DNA from: Streptomyces sp. CC208A
GTDB taxonomy: Bacteria; Actinomycetota; Actinomycetes; Streptomycetales; Streptomycetaceae
Reading direction: 5' to 3'
Length of the DNA: 64,000 nucleotides
Assembly: GCF_030010625.1 (NCBI RefSeq)
Contig: NZ_JASCXN010000030.1
Coordinates: forward strand, 1 to 64,000
Positions within the stretch are counted from its first letter, which is position 1; each line of letters begins with the position of its first letter. A program made the position numbers and the translations under genes. The notes below the pieces were generated by a model, which was not told where the DNA came from, did no database searches, and saw only the letters and a program-made list of their open reading frames with translations. Of the stretch, positions 7,214 to 19,100 are shown one piece after another.

Positions 7214-8686
7214 ATGTTTTCAGTTCGTGGGCGCGGTGCTGCCCGCTTGACCGCCGCGACGCTGGTGTCGGCTCTGGCCGTCTCCGGAGCGATAGCCTTC
7301 GCGGGCCCCGCGACGGCCGATGACGGCGGCGCCACCGCGACGCTGGGCGGCCTCAAGGAGTCCGGCAAGATCTGGATCGGGGACGAGAAGGGCAAGCCGA
7401 TCAACGGCGGTCTCTTCGACCTGTCCGTGGACGGCGGCGGCTCGCTCCAGGCGTACTGCATCGACCTGCTGACGCCGACCGACGCGGGGACGAAGTACCG
7501 GGAGACCGACTGGGACAAGTCGACCCTCCACGACAACCCGAACGCCGGCAAGATCCGCTGGATCCTGCAGAACTCCTACCCCGAGGTGAACGACCTCAAC
7601 ATGCTGGCCGGCAAGGCCGGCGTCGCCGCCCTGACGGGCGACGAGGCCGCCACGGCGACCCAGGCCGCGATCTGGAAGTACTCGGACAACGTCAAGGCCA
7701 CCCCGGTGGACCCGGAGGCCAAGGCGCTCGCCGAGTACCTGGTCGCCGAGGCCGCCAAGGCGCCCGACCAGGAGGAGCCGAAGGTCTCCCTGGCCGCCGC
7801 CCCGGCCTCCGTCGCGGGCAAGGCCGGCGACAGGCTCGGCCCGGTCAAGGTGAGCACCACGGCCGCCGACGGCGCCGTCAAGGTCTCCCTGCCCGCCGAC
7901 GCCCCGGCGGACGTCAAGGTCGTGGACAAGGACGGCAAGGCCGTCACCTCCGCGAGCAACGACACCGAGCTCTTCCTGGACGTCCCGGCGGGCACCCCCG
8001 ACGGCACGACCAAGATCAGCCTGCAGACCGAGACCGAGGTCGCGATCGGCCGCGTCTTCGGCAGCGTCGAGGGCCACGAGCAGACCCTGATCCTGGCCGG
8101 CAGCAGCAAGTCCACGGTCAACGCCGAGGTCACCGCCGCCTGGGCGAAGAAGGGCGCCATCCCGGCCGTCACCGTCACCGAGAACTGCGCCAAGGGCGGC
8201 CTGGACATCACCGCCTCCAACGAGGGCGACGAGGACTGGACCTTCGAGGTGAAGGGCGTGTCCTTCACGATCGCCGCCGGCGAGTCCAAGACGGTCACGG
8301 TCCCGGTCCCCGAGGACACGGCGTACGACTTCACCATCACCGGCCCGAACGGCTTCTCGAAGACCTTCGAGGGCGTCCTGGACTGCAAGACCGCCCCGAG
8401 CCCGGAGCCGTCCACCGCCACGCCGTCGGAGACCCCGGCCACGTCGGCCACCCCGTCTGAGACCCCCTCCACCGGCACCCCCTCGGAGACCCCCTCGGCG
8501 AGCCCCTCCACCCCGGCCCCCAGCACCACCACGGAGGCCGGCACCACCGGCACCACCGGCGGCGGCCTGGCCGAGACCGGCAGCTCCAACGCCACCCCGA
8601 TGATCGCCGGCATCGCCGTCGCGCTCGTCCTGGCCGGTGGCGGCGCGGTGTTCTTCCTCCGCAAGAAGAAGGCCGCCGGTCAGTGA
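7214..8686 (+). CDS. Sortase-anchored surface protein with thioester (TQXA) domain
   Basis: 490 residues, exported. A signal peptide ends near residue 35 (FAGPATA). The thioester domain has Cys82 (QAYCID) and the TQ-A-A-I-W motif with Gln150, the pair that forms the internal thioester in adhesins of this class. Repetitive beta-type regions follow (about 190-390), then a Pro/Ser/Thr stalk with SETPS repeats (about 395-445). The end carries the sortase signal LAETG (452-456), a hydrophobic helix and RKKK. The protein is predicted to be covalently attached to the cell wall and able to bond covalently to a ligand. The true start is ATG 7214, behind GGAGGGG at 7201-7207; the longer frame lacks such a site and would bury the signal peptide. 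The ligand is unknown. Confidence 0.9.
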   Translation: MFSVRGRGAARLTAATLVSALAVSGAIAFAGPATADDGGATATLGGLKESGKIWIGDEKGKPINGGLFDLSVDGGGSLQAYCIDLLTPTDAGTKYRETDWDKSTLHDNPNAGKIRWILQNSYPEVNDLNMLAGKAGVAALTGDEAATATQAAIWKYSDNVKATPVDPEAKALAEYLVAEAAKAPDQEEPKVSLAAAPASVAGKAGDRLGPVKVSTTAADGAVKVSLPADAPADVKVVDKDGKAVTSASNDTELFLDVPAGTPDGTTKISLQTETEVAIGRVFGSVEGHEQTLILAGSSKSTVNAEVTAAWAKKGAIPAVTVTENCAKGGLDITASNEGDEDWTFEVKGVSFTIAAGESKTVTVPVPEDTAYDFTITGPNGFSKTFEGVLDCKTAPSPEPSTATPSETPATSATPSETPSTGTPSETPSASPSTPAPSTTTEAGTTGTTGGGLAETGSSNATPMIAGIAVALVLAGGGAVFFLRKKKAAGQ

Positions 8687-8703
8687 CCACCCCGCGGCAT
8701 GAC

Positions 8704-8729
8704 GTCACGGGGTGACCACACCCCGTGAC
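8704..8729 (+). terminator. Hairpin terminator after surface-protein gene
   Basis: Perfect 11-bp stem GTCACGGGGTG / CACCCCGTGAC with loop ACCA, starting 17 bases past the stop codon. A second perfect 11-bp hairpin follows at 8733-8766. There is no U-tract. Confidence 0.75.
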
Positions 8730-8878
8730 CCCGACGGCCCCGGACGCACCCGCGCCCGGGGCCGTCGTACGTCGGAGGGGCCTTCCGGGGGCGCCGGACG
8801 GCACTGGTTTCCGTCGGGGGGTGGCGGTGCGGCAAGATGGGTGTATCTGCCCACTCACTCTTTGCCGGACGGTTTCCT

Positions 8879-10543
<1,665 letters not shown>

Positions 10544-10551
10544 GGTCGGTC

Positions 10552-10977
10552 GTGGCGAGGCACATCTACAGCTGTCCCCTCCGCTGGTCGGACATGGACG
10601 CCTTCGGGCACGTCAACAACGTGGTCTTCCTCCGCTACCTGGAGGAGGCGCGGATCGACTTCATGTTCCGTCTCGCGCCCGGGGACGGCAGCCCGTCCTT
10701 CTCCGGCGGGTCCGTCGTGGCCCGCCACGAGATCGACTACCTGCGCCCGCTGGTCCACCGGCACGAGCCGGTGACCATCGAGTCGTGGGTCACGAAGATC
10801 GGCGCGGCCTCGCTGACGATCGCGTACGAGATCAAGGACCCCGGCGTCACCTACGTCCGGGCGTCCACGGTCGTCGTGCCCTTCGACCTGGAGGCACAGC
10901 GGCCGCGCCGCATCAGCGAGGAGGAGCGCTCCTTCCTCCAGGAGTACGTCGACGACGGGATGACGTCCGCCGCATGA
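10552..10977 (+). CDS. Hotdog-fold acyl-CoA thioesterase (4HBT)
   Basis: 141 residues forming a single hotdog domain. WSDMDAFGHVNNVVFLRYLE near residues 11-30 is the 4HBT signature, with Asp and His/Asn in the catalytic loop. The rest has the expected length for YbgC/FadM-like thioesterases, which hydrolyse acyl-CoA esters in the cytosol. Start GTG 10552 is eight bases after the ettA stop and begins right where family similarity begins (ARHIYSCPLRWSDMDA). It is probably in one transcript with ettA and the next gene, whose ATG overlaps its stop. The substrate is unknown. Confidence 0.85.
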   Translation: MARHIYSCPLRWSDMDAFGHVNNVVFLRYLEEARIDFMFRLAPGDGSPSFSGGSVVARHEIDYLRPLVHRHEPVTIESWVTKIGAASLTIAYEIKDPGVTYVRASTVVVPFDLEAQRPRRISEEERSFLQEYVDDGMTSAA

Positions 10978-11636
10978 CCGTGCTCGCCCCGCTGCACTTC
11001 GCCGACCCCAGGGAGGCGGCGGCTCTCGCCGCCTTCCTGACCCGGCTGGTGCACTACGACCGCGCCGCCGCCGTCCGCCTCCAGGCCGGGGGCGGCGCGC
11101 TCGCCGTGTTCGGACGCCCGCCGTCCTTCGAGGTGCTCGCGATCCGCACGGCCCGGCTGGTGGACGCCGTCGACCTCGACGTCACCGTCTCCGCCGGGGA
11201 ACTCCTCGACGGCATCGAGGAGGCGGCCGGCAAGGCCGTCGTCCCCGCCGCCGTCACAGGCCCGCCCTGGGCCGGCGTCCTCCCGCCCCGCTCCGGCTGG
11301 CGGCCCGTCGAGGGCCTGCCGGGCGCCGGCGAACTGCGCGGGGCGGTCGCAGCGGCCGTCGCCGAGTTCCGCCGCCGCGACGGGGAGCTGCCCGAGGAGC
11401 GGCGCACCCGCGCCGAGCGCGACCGCATCGGCCGCGAGATCTGGTCCCGTACCCTCGGCGCCACCGGGCTGCCGCTGCGGGCCGTGCACGCCGCCCAGTC
11501 CCTGGGCTTCCTGCCCCCGGGGGACGCGCCGGTCGCCCTGATGGCCGCCGGACCGTGGCTGCGGCTGCGCACCCCGTACGGCTCCGTCGCCCTGCGTACG
11601 GCCCCGGCCTCGCTCCTGGTGACCCCCGCTTCCTAG
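10974..11636 (+). CDS. Conserved hypothetical protein following the thioesterase
   Basis: 220 residues with no recognised domain. It starts at ATG 10974, overlapping the thioesterase stop by ATGA, so it is translationally coupled. The sequence is Ala/Arg-rich, soluble and without signal peptide or membrane helix. A charged helix (ERRTRAERDRIGREIWSRTL) lies at about residues 143-162. The C-terminus reads GPWLRLRTPYGSVALR. I know this gene order from other streptomycetes, which suggests a conserved partner of the thioesterase or EttA, but no function can be given. Confidence 0.8.
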   Translation: MTVLAPLHFADPREAAALAAFLTRLVHYDRAAAVRLQAGGGALAVFGRPPSFEVLAIRTARLVDAVDLDVTVSAGELLDGIEEAAGKAVVPAAVTGPPWAGVLPPRSGWRPVEGLPGAGELRGAVAAAVAEFRRRDGELPEERRTRAERDRIGREIWSRTLGATGLPLRAVHAAQSLGFLPPGDAPVALMAAGPWLRLRTPYGSVALRTAPASLLVTPAS

Positions 11637-11643
11637 AGCCGTC

Positions 11644-12255
11644 TCACCAGATCCGTCTGCCCGTCCCCTCGTACCGGACCGAGGCCGCCGAGAGGCCCGC
11701 CGCGAGCAGCAGCAGGCCCGCCGGGACGTAGGGGGCGCCCCGGGCGGTGTTCTCGTCGGCCGGGACCGGGTCCATCCGCCCCGCCGGGTCGTACGCGATC
11801 CGGACCGGCGACCCCGTGTCGCCGAGCCGCCGCTCCCAGGAGAACTCCTTCGGGCCGCCGTCCGGGCAGTCCAGCGTGTGGTGGTGGAGCCGTTTCGCCC
11901 GCGGGGCGCCCTCGCCGAAGGTCGGATGGTCGGTGACCCGTACCTTCCCCACCACCACACAGCTCGCCGTCGCCCCGCGCACCCGCGCGTCCCGGGCCTC
12001 GACCCACACCGCGCCCAGGCCCGCCAGCAGCACGAGCAGGGCCAGGATGCTGCCGCCCTCGCGGAAGAGCGCGTTGTGCGCCACCACCGCCAGGCCGGCG
12101 AGGAGCAGCCCGACGAGGACCGCGAGCGCCGTCGGCGTGCCCAGCGGGCTCCGCAGCGACCAGCCCGCCCACCAGTGCAGCAGGACGCCGGAGCCGAGCG
12201 GCACGGCCACCGCCCCGGCGTACGGGAGAGCCCTCCCGAACTTCCCGGTCCCCAT
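11644..12255 (-). CDS. DUF3592-like membrane protein
   Basis: 203 residues. Three hydrophobic segments near the N-terminus (about residues 8-30, 39-60 and 65-83) are followed by an extracytoplasmic beta-rich part (ATASCVVVGKVRVTDHP to SPVRIAYDPAGRMDPV). A final helix lies at about 174-190 (VPAGLLLLAAGLSAASV). The pattern of two or more helices, a soluble insert with an RIAYDP-type strand and a last helix resembles DUF3592 proteins of unknown function. ATG 12255 is chosen because GAGGGGGG lies nine bases upstream; GTG 12264 overlaps that ribosome site. It lies 50 bases after the ABC exporter ATPase and may share its transcript. Confidence 0.7.
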   Translation of the reverse strand: MGTGKFGRALPYAGAVAVPLGSGVLLHWWAGWSLRSPLGTPTALAVLVGLLLAGLAVVAHNALFREGGSILALLVLLAGLGAVWVEARDARVRGATASCVVVGKVRVTDHPTFGEGAPRAKRLHHHTLDCPDGGPKEFSWERRLGDTGSPVRIAYDPAGRMDPVPADENTARGAPYVPAGLLLLAAGLSAASVRYEGTGRRIW

Positions 12256-12304
12256 CCCGACCACCCCCCTCGGAGGGGACGAGCCTGTCGCGCGCGCCGG
12301 TTCC

Positions 12305-13252
12305 TCAGCGCCCGGTGTCGTCCGGCCACACCCCGATGTGGTCCTGCTCCAGTTCGAGCGCCACCCGGTGCTCCATCCCCAGCGCCTTGGTGTAGTCCGC
12401 CGGGAGCTGGAGCCGGCCCGCGCGGTCGAGCATCGCGTACTCCCGCGCCACCAGCGACTCCCGGCCCGCCTCGTCCACCTCGGTGCGGCGCAGCACCTCG
12501 GAGGAGGTGCGGCCGTCGCGGATCGCGACCGTGCGGCGCACCTCGGTGGCGACCGCCTGGTCGTGGGTGACGATCACGATCGTCGTGCCCAGCTCCTCGT
12601 TGGCCCGGCGGAAGGCGGCGAAGACCTGCTCGGCGGTGACCGAGTCCAGCTCGCCGGTCGGCTCGTCGGCGAGGAGCACCGACGGCCCGTTGGCGAGCGC
12701 GACGGCGATGGCCACCCGCTGCTGCTGGCCGCCGGAGAGCTGGTGCGGCCGCCGGTCCGCCAGGTGCGCGATGTCCAGCATCGCGAGCAGCTCCCCGACC
12801 CGCTCCGCCTTCTTCCTCCGGCCGCCCGCCAACTGCATGGGCAGCGCCACGTTCTGGGCGGCCGTCAGATAGGGGAGGAGGTTGCGGGCGGTCTGCTGCC
12901 AGACGAAGCCGACCACCTCGCGCCGGTAGCGCAGCCGGTCCTTCCCGGTCATCGCGAGCAGATCGCAGCCCGCGACCCGGGCCGCGCCCGCCGTGGGCAC
13001 GTCCAGACCGGCCAGGATGTTCATCAGGGTCGACTTGCCGGAACCGGACGCCCCGACCAGGGCCATCAACTCACCCTCCTCGACCAGGAGATCGAGCCCC
13101 TGGAGCGCCTGCACCTCCACCCCGTCAGCCGTGAAGATCCGTACGAGGCGGTCGCAGGCGATCAGGGCGTCATGGCCGTACGAGGGCCGGTCGCGGTGCG
13201 CGTTCGCCCGCCGCTCCAGCTCCTCCAGGGTCGTGTGCGCGGTCGTCGTCAT
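12305..13252 (-). CDS. ABC exporter ATPase (MacB/LolD-like) with AbrB-like tail
   Basis: 315 residues. The nucleotide-binding domain has GASGSGKST (Walker A), LSGGQQQRVAIA (signature) and VLLADEPTGELD (Walker B), followed by the His switch VTHD. These motifs match ATPases that power FtsX/MacB-type permeases. Beyond the usual end, from about residue 270, it has LDRAGRLQLPADYTKALGM and a strand-rich end. This looks like a swapped-hairpin AbrB/SpoVT fold normally used for DNA binding or dimerisation. The start overlaps the permease stop by ATGA. It is the last of three coupled genes. The substrate is unknown. Confidence 0.9.
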   Translation of the reverse strand: MTTTAHTTLEELERRANAHRDRPSYGHDALIACDRLVRIFTADGVEVQALQGLDLLVEEGELMALVGASGSGKSTLMNILAGLDVPTAGAARVAGCDLLAMTGKDRLRYRREVVGFVWQQTARNLLPYLTAAQNVALPMQLAGGRRKKAERVGELLAMLDIAHLADRRPHQLSGGQQQRVAIAVALANGPSVLLADEPTGELDSVTAEQVFAAFRRANEELGTTIVIVTHDQAVATEVRRTVAIRDGRTSSEVLRRTEVDEAGRESLVAREYAMLDRAGRLQLPADYTKALGMEHRVALELEQDHIGVWPDDTGR

Positions 13253-16113
13253 CGTGCGTCTCCTGCCCTGAGTTCCTTCACCGAGCTCCTCCGCCCCGTC
13301 CACCACGCCTGCACGGCCGCCGCCACCCCCGTCAGGAGGACCACCGCCAGAGCGGGAAGGGCCAGCGACCACGGGTCGACCCGCAGCGGTACGCCGCCGA
13401 GGGCCGCACTGTTCTCCGCCGTGGCCAGCGCAAGCCGGCGCAGGTCGACGCCCGGCGCGAGCAGCGGCACCGTCGCCCATCCGGCCAGCACCCCGCCGAG
13501 TGCGGCGAACACCGCGGGCGGCAGTGCCTCAAGACCGAGCAGCCGCCGCCCCTGCTTCCGGGTCAGGCCCATGGTCCGCAGCCGGGCAAGGAGCGTCGTC
13601 CGCTCGGGCCCGCTCCGCGTCAGCGCCAGCAGCACGGCGACCACCGCGTAGACGGCGCCCGCGCCGATCGCCGCCGAGTAGAGCCGTTCGGCGCCGGACT
13701 GGAGCGGCGAGTCCACGTACGAGCCGCGCGCCTCGGTGCGCAGCGTCACCGCGAGCTCCTCGGACTTCGCGGCGACCGCCGCCCGCAGCGCCGTGCCGTC
13801 GGGCGCGCCGCTCACCAGGACGGTGCTCGGCCGCCGGTTGGTGAGGTCGGCGGCGTTGACCACGAGGAACTCCTCGCCGCGGACCGCCGGGGTGGACTCC
13901 CGCACCGCCACCACCTTCACCCGGAAGCTGCCGGCCGCCGCGGCCAGCGCCATCGGCCGGTCGCCGAGGCGCGCCGCGACCTTCGGGGAGGCGATCGCGG
14001 GCAGCACCCGCTCGGTGTCGCCGACCGCCTCCGGGCCGCCCTTCCCGGTGGAGGCGAGCAGCTCCGCGGGGAACGCGCCGTTGTCGGTCCGCCGCGCCAG
14101 CCCCGCGTAGGCGGCCGGGTCGACGGCGACGAGCGGGGCGCTCATCGGCCGGTCGGTGGCGACCGGGGACGGCAGCGCCACCCCGTACTCGATCTGCACC
14201 GGCTGCGCCTCCCGGACGCCCTTCACTCCGCGCACCGCCTCGACCGTCCCGGCCGGCACGGGCAGGCCCTCGATGCGGCCCTCGATCCGGGCGTCGGCGC
14301 CGGTGGCGAGCAGTGCCGCCCGGTCGCGGGCCCCGGCGACCCCGGCGAGGACCGAGCCGCCGAAGGCGGCCGTGGTCAGCGCGAGGACGAGCGCGAGCAG
14401 CGGCAGTACGCCGGTGGTCGAGGAGCGTCCGGCGCGGGCGATGGCCAGCGGGCCGACGACCCCGCGCATCCGGCGGGCCGGGCGGGCCAGCCACCGCAGC
14501 GGCAGCGGCTGGACCCGTACGAGCACGAGGGCGGCGATCACCCCGACGAGCACCGGGGCCGCACTGACCAGATGATCACCGGCGTCGGCGGTGCCGCGCA
14601 GCCGCAGCGAGCCGATCGCGCCCGCCGCCAGGATGAGCAGGGTCAGCTCGGCGACGAGACGGCGCCGGGACGGCTTGGCGTCCACCAGGTCCTCGCGGGC
14701 CCCGTGCAGCCGCGGCGCCCGGTGCCGCAGCACGGCCCGGACCGGCAGGACGAGCGACGCGACCAGCGCCACCAGGGCGGCGCCGAGAACCGAGGGGAGG
14801 AGCGGCGCGGAGCCGGTGAGGGCCGGGGCGCCGGGGGTGTCCGGGCCGCGGACCACGGCGACCGCGGCCACCAGGCCGAGCAGGGCCGCCGGGACGGCGA
14901 CCGCGGCGGTCTCGCCGAGGAGCCGCAGGCCGATGCCGGGCAGGGAGGCGCCGCGGGCCCGCAGCAGGGTCAGCTCGCCGTCCCGGCGGGAGAGGAAGAG
15001 CCCGCCGGTCATGGCGACGACGACCGCCGCGACCGCGCCGACGCCGAAGACGGCTACGGCGACGACGGGGGAGATGGCGGCGCCGGTCGCCGCGTGGGCG
15101 GCGACGACGTCGTCGAGACCGGTGGCGAACCGGCCGGTGGAGCCCGTGATCCCGAGGACTTCCACCAGGGCGGGGCCGCCGGCCAGCGAGTCCAGGGCGG
15201 CGGCGAGCGGTCCGCCGTCCTGGGCGGTGAGGTGGTCGAAGGCCGGCGGGAAGCGCCAGAAGACCTCCGGCTGGCCCGTGGTGGAAGTGAGGGCGGAACC
15301 CGACTCCGGGGAGAGGAGGAGCGTCGCCCGCCAGTAGAACCTGACCTGGGCCGGGTCCCGCACCTGCACGAGCATCGGGGTCCCGAGGAGGGGCTCCACG
15401 GTCCAGTACGGCCGCTGGGGGTCGCGCGGCTCCACGACGCCCGTGACGGTGATCGCGACGGGGTCGCCGGTGATGCCGGGCACGTGCACGACGGACCCGG
15501 GCCTGATCCCGAGGGCCTCGGCCGTCATCGCCGTCACCGCGGCCTCCGGCCGCTTCGGGTCCCCGGCGGGCATCCGGCCCTGCCGCAGGGCCGCGTGCGC
15601 GGCGAGGTCCGAGGGCGAGGAGAGGGAGAACTGGACCGGTTCGTTGTCCGGTTGGGGCAGCCATGGGTCGAGGCCGGTGACCGGGACCGTCGTCCGGATG
15701 CCGTGCGTGGTCTGCTCCGGGACGGTGCGCAGCGGTGAGGGCAGCAGGGCCCGCAACTTCTCCTGGTCCTCCCGCAGCCCGGAGGCTCCGACTGTGGCGG
15801 CCTGTTCGAGCTGAGTGGTGATCTCCAGCTGCGCCTGGTGGGCGGGGGCGGTACGGACGCCGTGCCGCAGCCCCTCCGTCTCGTACGCGTCGACCACCCG
15901 CGGCAGCGCGGCGGCGAGCAGCGCGGTGACGAACACCAGCAGCGCGAGCCCGGCCGCGGCGCCCGGCGAGGCCCGCAGCCGGGTCCGCACCCAGGGGGCG
16001 ACGGCCGGGGTGCGGGCCTTCCCGGACACGCCCGCCGCCGGGGCGGGCCGGTGGTCGGGGGACTCGCCTGCGGGCTGCATCGGGCGGGACTCCTCGCGCG
16101 GGACGTCGGACAT
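13249..16113 (-). CDS. FtsX/MacB-family ABC permease 2
   Basis: 954 residues. After a Pro/Ala-rich cytosolic start there is one helix (GLALLVFVTALLAAALPRVV, about residues 55-74) and a large extracytoplasmic domain. A multi-helix core is followed by a second extracytoplasmic domain and a last cluster of helices ending in an Arg-rich tail. That is the duplicated FtsX layout of large exporter or lipoprotein-release permeases. MSDVPREE at 16113 is the start; its ATG overlaps the upstream permease stop, and the gene's own stop overlaps the ATPase start. The three genes thus form a tightly coupled operon. Whether it exports a peptide, lipid or lipoprotein is not visible. Confidence 0.88.
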   Translation of the reverse strand: MSDVPREESRPMQPAGESPDHRPAPAAGVSGKARTPAVAPWVRTRLRASPGAAAGLALLVFVTALLAAALPRVVDAYETEGLRHGVRTAPAHQAQLEITTQLEQAATVGASGLREDQEKLRALLPSPLRTVPEQTTHGIRTTVPVTGLDPWLPQPDNEPVQFSLSSPSDLAAHAALRQGRMPAGDPKRPEAAVTAMTAEALGIRPGSVVHVPGITGDPVAITVTGVVEPRDPQRPYWTVEPLLGTPMLVQVRDPAQVRFYWRATLLLSPESGSALTSTTGQPEVFWRFPPAFDHLTAQDGGPLAAALDSLAGGPALVEVLGITGSTGRFATGLDDVVAAHAATGAAISPVVAVAVFGVGAVAAVVVAMTGGLFLSRRDGELTLLRARGASLPGIGLRLLGETAAVAVPAALLGLVAAVAVVRGPDTPGAPALTGSAPLLPSVLGAALVALVASLVLPVRAVLRHRAPRLHGAREDLVDAKPSRRRLVAELTLLILAAGAIGSLRLRGTADAGDHLVSAAPVLVGVIAALVLVRVQPLPLRWLARPARRMRGVVGPLAIARAGRSSTTGVLPLLALVLALTTAAFGGSVLAGVAGARDRAALLATGADARIEGRIEGLPVPAGTVEAVRGVKGVREAQPVQIEYGVALPSPVATDRPMSAPLVAVDPAAYAGLARRTDNGAFPAELLASTGKGGPEAVGDTERVLPAIASPKVAARLGDRPMALAAAAGSFRVKVVAVRESTPAVRGEEFLVVNAADLTNRRPSTVLVSGAPDGTALRAAVAAKSEELAVTLRTEARGSYVDSPLQSGAERLYSAAIGAGAVYAVVAVLLALTRSGPERTTLLARLRTMGLTRKQGRRLLGLEALPPAVFAALGGVLAGWATVPLLAPGVDLRRLALATAENSAALGGVPLRVDPWSLALPALAVVLLTGVAAAVQAWWTGRRSSVKELRAGDAR

Positions 16114-19100
16114 CAGTTGTCTCCCTGGTGGCGCAGGGACACCGCCGGGTCGTTGCGGCGCAGGGCGATGGCCGCGACGACCGCGACCGGCAGGGCGGCG
16201 ACCCCGGCGAGCAGCAGCGCCACCTCGCCGAGGGGCAGCTCGACCAGGACCGGCGGGACGGGCCGGGTGGCCCGGCTCGTGAGCACCACCAGCGGGACGA
16301 CCACCCGTGCGAGCAGGGCGCCCAGGGCGACGCCCACCAGGAGCCCCACCCCGATCAGGACGCCTTGCTCGGCGGCGAGGAGCCGGGCGAGCCGGCGGCG
16401 CGGCGCGCCGAGGGCCCGCAGGATCGCGAACTCGGCGGACCGCTCCCGTACGGAACCGGCCGAGCCGACCGCGAAACCGACCGCGGCGAGCGTCGCGGCG
16501 GCGGCCGCCACCGCCATCAGGGCAGTGGCCGGGCCCGCGCCGAGCGGGTCGCCGAGCAGGTCGTCGGCGATCGTGTCGCGGACGACGACCTCGCCGGTCT
16601 CCTCGCCGGCGCGCTCGCGCAGCGCCGCCGCGACGGCGGCCGCCCGGCCGGACTCCGGGGTCAGCCACCACTCGGTGGGCGCCACCGGGTCCGCCACGTC
16701 GGCGGTCGACAGGTACCGGTTGACGGTGGTCAGGTCGACGAGCACGCCGCCGCCGTCCGCCGGGATGTTTCCGGCGGCCGCCGCGTCGGTGGTCCGGCCC
16801 GAGGTCCCGGTCGTCGGCAGGTCCGCCACGACCCGGGTGACGGTCACGTCGACCCGCCGTCCGCCGAGGGAGAGCTGGACCAGGTCGCCCTGCTTCGCCT
16901 TGGACGCCGCCATGAACGCCTCGGACGCGATCGCCGGCAGGTGTTCGGGCCGTTTCGGCACGGGCGCGGTCAGCCGCACCGCGTACTCCTCGGACCGGGT
17001 GGCGTGGACGCCGGTGAACTCGCCCTTCAGCGTGTACGGGACGGAGTACGGGGCCGGTTCGCCGCCCGCCGCGGGGGAGCCGGCCGAGCCCGACAGCCGC
17101 AGCGTCTCCCGCTCGCCGTGGTGGGTCTGTTCGGAGGCGGCGGACCAGCGGGACAGGGCGCCCGCCGGGTCGGCGGGGCGCGGGGACCCGTCCTTCCCGG
17201 TGGTGCCGAGCAGGTCGACGTGGAGGGACTGGGCGCGCTCGCCGCCCTCGGAGAAGCGGGCGGTGAGGTCGATGCCGGTGAGGACGAGGCCGGCGCCGGT
17301 ACGGACGCCGACCGCGGTCAGCCGGCCCAGGTCGAGAGTGAACCGGTGGGTGCGGCCGTCGGCGGGCAGTCGGCCCATCGGCTGCCGGTGCGGGATCCCG
17401 TACGCGTCCTCCAGGGTGAGCGTGACCTGCCCGTCGGCGGTGCCGCGCGGGGCCGTGCTCCGCAGGCCGACGACGAGCGTGCGGCTGCCCTCCGGCACCG
17501 CGAAGCCGGGCCGCGCGCCGCTCTCCGGCGCGAGCGGGGCGAGCAGCTCGGCCGCCGTCCCGCCGGTCAGGTCCTCGCGCAGCAGCAGGCCGCCGGCGAG
17601 CCGGTCGGTCGCGGCGGCGAGCACGGTCGCGTTGCGGCCGGCGACGTCCATGCCGGCCCGGAAGACCGGCGCGACCTCGCGCACCCCGGGGACGGCGGCG
17701 AGCCGCGCGGCCCGGTCCGGGTCGCCGGGGCCGACCCCGATCACCCGCACCTCGGTGCCGGCCCGGAAGTCGGCCTGGTCGTGCTGCGACCGCTCCCAGG
17801 AACGGCTCTGACCGATCGCCAGCATCCCCATCGCCACCGCGAGGACGAGCAGCAGCACCGGGCCCGCGCCCCGCAGCGGGCGGCGGCTGAACTGCCAGCC
17901 GGCCAGCGCGGCCGACAGGCCCCGGCCGCCCGCGGCCCGCCGCTCGGCCAGCTTGGCGGCGGGCGGCAGCAGACGCAGCGTCAGGACGGTGCCGGCGAGC
18001 AGCGCGAGCGCGGGCGCCGCGACGAGCACCGGGTCGACCGAGGCGCCGTCGGCGGTGGCCTCCGGCTGCCGCTGGAGCTGCCAGAGCGCGATGCCCGCGA
18101 CGAGCAGCAGCGCGAGGTCCGCGCCCGCCCGCACCGGCCACGGGAGCGTTCCGGCGCGTGCCTTGCGCAGTGAGACGGCGTCCCCGTCCCGGGCGGCGAG
18201 CGCGGGGGCGACGACCGCCGCCGCGCAGGCCAGCGCCACCCCGGCGGAGACCAGCCAGACCAGCGGCCCTGCCGAGGTGTCGAGCCGTACCCCGAGCGAG
18301 GAGAGCGCGGACCGCTCGGCGAAGAGCCGGGTCAGCGGCCCGGTGAGCAGCGGGGCGAGGAGCGCGGCGGGCACCGCGAGGAGCAGCGCCTCGGCGGCGG
18401 CGAGCCCGGCGATCCGGCGCCGGGAGCCGCCGCGGGCGCGCAGCAGCGCGGTCTCGCCGGAGCGCTCGGTGCTCAGCAGCCGGGCGACGAGCAGCAGCGC
18501 GTAGGCGGCGAGCATCACCAGCTGGACGGCGACGACGAGCAGCGTGGAGCGGGAGACGGCGAGGGCGCGTTCGGTCTGCGCCAGGACGGTCGGCAGGCCG
18601 GTGGAGGCGTCGAGCGTGGTCCCGAAGGTCGTGGTGTCGGCGAGGAGCCGCTCCGGCTCCCGGGTCGCCGCGTCCCGCAGGGAGGCGATCCCGCCGGTGT
18701 CGAGGCGGGAGAAGTCGGCGGCGGCGAGCCAGGAGGTCTCGCCGGGGGCGAGGGCGCCGGAGGCGAGGACCGACGGGTCGGCGAGCAGCGGCCCGTACGT
18801 GGTGAAGGAGACGGTCCGCACGCCGCGGCCGCCGGCGGGGTCGAGCTGCCAGTACGGGTCGGCGGTGTCGGCCGCTCGGTAGACGCCGGTGATCCGGGCC
18901 TTCACCTTCTTCTCGGTGAGCTGGTCGGTGAGTTCGAGGACGGCGCCGGGCCCGGTCCGCAGCCGGTTCGCCGCCTCCTCGGGCAGCGCCGCCTCCAGGA
19001 CGCCGCCGGGGCGGGCGGCCGTCGGCCAGGCGCCGCGGACCAGGGTGAGCCGGGAGCGGTCGAGCGCCGCGAAGAGCGTCAGGTCGGGGTCGCCGGAGCG

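Noticed and set aside
8837..8878. ATG at 8837 as start of ettA
   Set aside because: It adds 14 residues absent from the family. The conserved N-terminus AEYIYTMRKT begins right after TTG 8879.
13249..18141. A 1630-codon minus-strand open frame across both permease genes
   Set aside because: Only its last 955 codons match permease 2. The upstream half is an out-of-frame reading of permease 1, low-complexity Arg/Gly/Pro from high third-position GC.
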